From positions 744,001 through 808,000 of the forward strand of contig MU839082.1 of assembly GCA_030685235.1 (NCBI GenBank): 64,000 nucleotides of DNA, in the 5' to 3' direction. A program made the position numbers and the translations under genes. Below are positions 61,140 through 64,000 of this stretch, one piece after another (positions within the stretch are counted from its first letter, which is position 1; each line of letters starts with the position of its first letter). Source of the DNA: Copromyces sp. CBS 386.78 (taxonomy: Eukaryota; Ascomycota; Sordariomycetes; Sordariales; Sordariaceae). The notes beneath the pieces are model-generated. The model did not search any database. It saw only the letters and a program-made list of their open reading frames with translations, and was not told where the DNA came from.

Positions 61140-62580
61140 TACCCACTTTCTACCTATCTTAATATTTATCTTTATTTATAGGAGAGAATACTATTTCTAA
61201 ATAAAGAGGCGTACGTATAGGTAATTACCTTATTCGAAAGGTAGGAGAATATTATTCCTTTAATCCACTCCTTTATCTAAATTCGATACCCCTAATATTT
61301 CATTACGTATAAAGACTTCGAAAATATACGCTAATATTTAAAGAAAGTATTAAAAAATAATTATCAAAATATTTAAATATTCGTAAGAGCGGTAGAGAAC
61401 GATAATAATATTATTTACTATTATATTAATTAAGAGGACGAAAAGAAAATTATTCTCTTTAATACCTTTTAAATAATAAATCGCTAGCGAATAATATAAA
61501 TAAAAAACCTATTTACCCTTATCTTTAATACTACGTATAAAACCAATATATATTATCTCCCTACTATATATAACGTTATTATAACGCCCGAAAAAACTTT
61601 AATACCTATATTTGAAACGGTTATTAATAATAAGAGAGAAGCTAAATTTAATTATTTTATTAAATAAATAATAGAAGTAATACGCGCTAACGTAATTCTT
61701 CTATCTATTATCGTTATAATTAATAGTAATACGTCACTAATTAATATACTACATAATAATTTCCGTAATAAAATTATATAATAACGTTACATATAATATT
61801 TAAATTATAATATTATTAAAGATATTAAAGGCTTTTAAAATCGTACAATCGCTAATATATTAAACGACGGAGGTAGCGTAAATAAGTAAAATAAAGACGA
61901 AGAAGGGGAGGAAGAATATAAAGAGGAATATAAAGATAAGTATAAAAAAGGTAATAGTAATAGTAAATTAGCTATACTATTATAGGGAAGTAATAAATAT
62001 AGTAATAAATAAAATTTCGAAAATTTAGTACGATTATATAAAAAGGTTCGTATAATTAAGAAGATTAGTAAAGCCCTTCCCGCCTTTATTCCGGAAAAGT
62101 TTAATAATATATATATAAACCTATTCTTTATATAATAGTATATAATTTATAATTTATTTATTAAAATATTCGAAAAAGCGTATAATATTTTCGTTAAAAA
62201 GTTTAAGGAGACTTAAAAAACTATTATTATATATATTATTAAAAATTATATCCCTAATAAACATACTTAAATTAATTATTATATAATTAATTATTTTAAT
62301 TATAGTTAGTAAATTATACCCCCTAACGAGGGTAATAATAATTCCTTTAAATCGTATTAACTATCTTTATACAACGGGCTTACTAATTTCTTTAAAGTAA
62401 TAATATAGTATATTAATATTTAATATAATAATTATAATACGAAGAATAGTAAGTCGGGCTTACGAATTTATATAGAGTAAATAAGTTCCGAATAATTTAA
62501 AGACTATTATATAGAAATATCTTATTAAGGTTTAAATTTATACGTATTCGACCGCTAATACTAATAATTATTAATAGCGC
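61140..62580 (+). pseudogene. Mutator-like (MULE) transposase remnant
   Basis: Cut-and-paste transposase with the MULE core. TTYKTN near 61530 matches the first catalytic segment, where Asp is expected. AKFNYFIK lies near 61640-61665. IVIINSN at 61719-61739 stands where the family has a VTDSD-like motif, with both Asp changed to Asn by RIP-type G>A. YLNYNIIKD near 61800-61825 is the C/H-containing segment. Further on, NEGNNNSFKSY near 62320-62355 is like the late Glu-containing LK segment. GLRIYIE and FKDYYIEI near 62460-62520 complete the C-terminal part. An N-terminal DNA-binding region probably lies at 60280-61140. TIRs were not found. Stops are TAA/TAG. Confidence 0.75.
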
Positions 62581-62824
62581 TACCTTATACGACGAATAAT
62601 ATAAATAGGAGAATAATCTTTAAATTACCCTTCTCCTTATTTCCCTTCTTTAAAATTTCCCCTTCTTCGTCTTCCTTCTTCGTACGGTAATCCCTACTAC
62701 CTTTAACTTAACTTTAAAAACCTTCGCCTCCCAGCTAATTAAAATTAATCCCTATTATTCTATTTAACGATGAATAGTATTTCGATAATATATTTATTAA
62801 TTATAATTTAGTAGAATCGAATAT

Positions 62825-62965
62825 TGTCAGGATGGTAGAGGTAAGTAGGTCGAGGTGACTACGGACAGGGTAAGTACGTAGGGAAGCCAAATTAGGGGGG
62901 AGAGTAAGAGATGAATTGAAGCCTAACTTCTTTACTCCGGAGCTAACGGAAGCAGCTATTTATAG
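62825..62965 (+). other. GC-rich, weakly mutated island, possibly an LTR start or transposon end
   Basis: Starts TGTCAGGATGG and keeps TpG and CpA for about 140 bp (AGGTCGAGGTGACTACGGAC near 62851). It resembles the spared outer ends of other elements in the window. No partner or TSD was found within the remaining 1 kb. Confidence 0.45.
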
Positions 62966-64000
62966 TATTATTCTTTTAATCCTATAGTAGTTGAAGTTAG
63001 AATAATATTATTGTTGTCCGACGCTATAATATAACGCTAATTAAAATAATTCGCTACCTTCTAATATTTCGCCCCGAGCCTCTACGAAGCTAATTAATTA
63101 ATAGGTTTTTAGCGACCTAATACGAGTCCCCCCCTTATAAAATTCTATCCTAAAAACCTCTATACTTAAGCCCCTAATCCGGCGATCCTTTCCCTATAGC
63201 CGAATCCTCCGCTTATAATCCGTTTTCTTCTATACTTCGAAACGGTTTATTACCGAAGTTGTCGGCCGGTATTTACGGCTATACTAATCTTTTTCTACCC
63301 CTGAATATTATACTTTCTTCTTTACTATAATATTATTACTTTTAATTTTAAAAGTTTACCTTTTATTAATCCTTCTTCTTTTTATCCCGCTTATTTATCC
63401 TATCTTCGACCCGCCCTTTTAACCTACTTCCTAACCTTTATCGTCCTATTTCCTTCTCTCCGTTTCTTTATTTTTTATTGTTGTCCAATCCCCTTCGTTT
63501 TAATTTTTAACTTCGCCCTCTATCTACTTTTTTATTTTATTTTCTACCCTTTATCGTCCTATTTTCCTATCCTTATTTCTTACGTACCCCTTTAATTATT
63601 TAATTTTATTTTTAGCCCTACTTCGAATTCCTTTAGCTATATTTTTTTAATTCTTTTATAAAAACCTATTTTCCCTCCCCTTCCTTTTCCTTTCCTTTCT
63701 TTTCTTTTCTACGTACGTTATTAATTAATATATTATTATTAATAATATAATTACCCTCTTTACTATTTACTAATAATTTTTTTATACTTACCGGTTTACT
63801 ACCTTCTATATTAATACTAAATAAATCCTCCCCTTTATTCATCTTATTAATCCTATTCTTATTTTTTATTTAATAATATCCGTAAAGCCCCTTATATTTA
63901 ATTTATTTAAAATACTATAAATATTATAATAGTCCTACCCTTTAATACCTCTATTATTATTGTAATAAAAATAATAGTTAAATATATTTACGTCCCGATT
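62966..64000. other. Pyrimidine-rich RIP-degraded DNA to the window end
   Basis: Strong C/T bias on the plus strand, especially at 63330-63720 (CCTTCCTTTTCCTTTCCTTT near 63680). It may be the leader region of the element starting at 62825. No gene was recognised. Confidence 0.4.

Overview
This window is a block of repeat-derived, heavily mutated DNA, most likely from a filamentous ascomycete fungus. The evidence is the signature of repeat-induced point mutation (RIP). CpA and TpG are strongly depleted, TpA is in large excess and CpG is kept. Recognisable transposon proteins are interrupted almost only by TAA/TAG where Gln or Trp is expected, with His>Tyr, Cys>Tyr and Asp>Asn at conserved sites. 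No intact gene, rRNA gene, functional tRNA gene or CRISPR array is visible. The species cannot be named from this sequence.

Layout. 1-340: right part of a 413-bp MITE. About 480-7583: a Ty3/Gypsy chromovirus (gag, RT, integrase, chromodomain, then an unusual ~770-codon C-terminal extension) ending in a polypurine tract and a 3' LTR. About 7.6-26 kb: an old layer holding a possible DNA-transposase remnant, a SNF2-type helicase pseudogene with C-terminal 54-residue repeats, and an unassigned protein remnant with a P-loop-like motif. A 617-bp MITE (13668-14284) and a 4999-bp terminal-inverted-repeat (TIR) element (18025-23023) are inserted in this layer. The 4999-bp element itself contains a tRNA-headed SINE-like insert (~19004-19809) and a 718-bp MITE derived from its own family (21666-22383). 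25969-47129: a second Gypsy element with two 308-bp LTRs. It is split by a ~13.78-kb Helitron (30891-44674, minus strand, Rep plus PIF1 helicase) and by a 192-bp solo LTR. 47532-56183: a third Gypsy element with two 345-bp LTRs, carrying two 413-bp MITEs in opposite orientations. 56189-64000: another old layer with tandem repeats, an unknown coding remnant and a Mutator-like (MULE) transposase pseudogene.

The nesting gives a relative history: old MULE/SNF2 layer, then Gypsy elements and the large TIR element, then the Helitron, then MITEs, SINE-like element and solo LTR. Target-site duplications support seven complete insertions directly. Short late insertions are hardly mutated. The outer ~100-180 bp of the long elements are also spared, although their interiors are saturated with RIP changes; I consider this the most interesting signal here. 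Coding boundaries are approximate because every protein was read through stops and indels.
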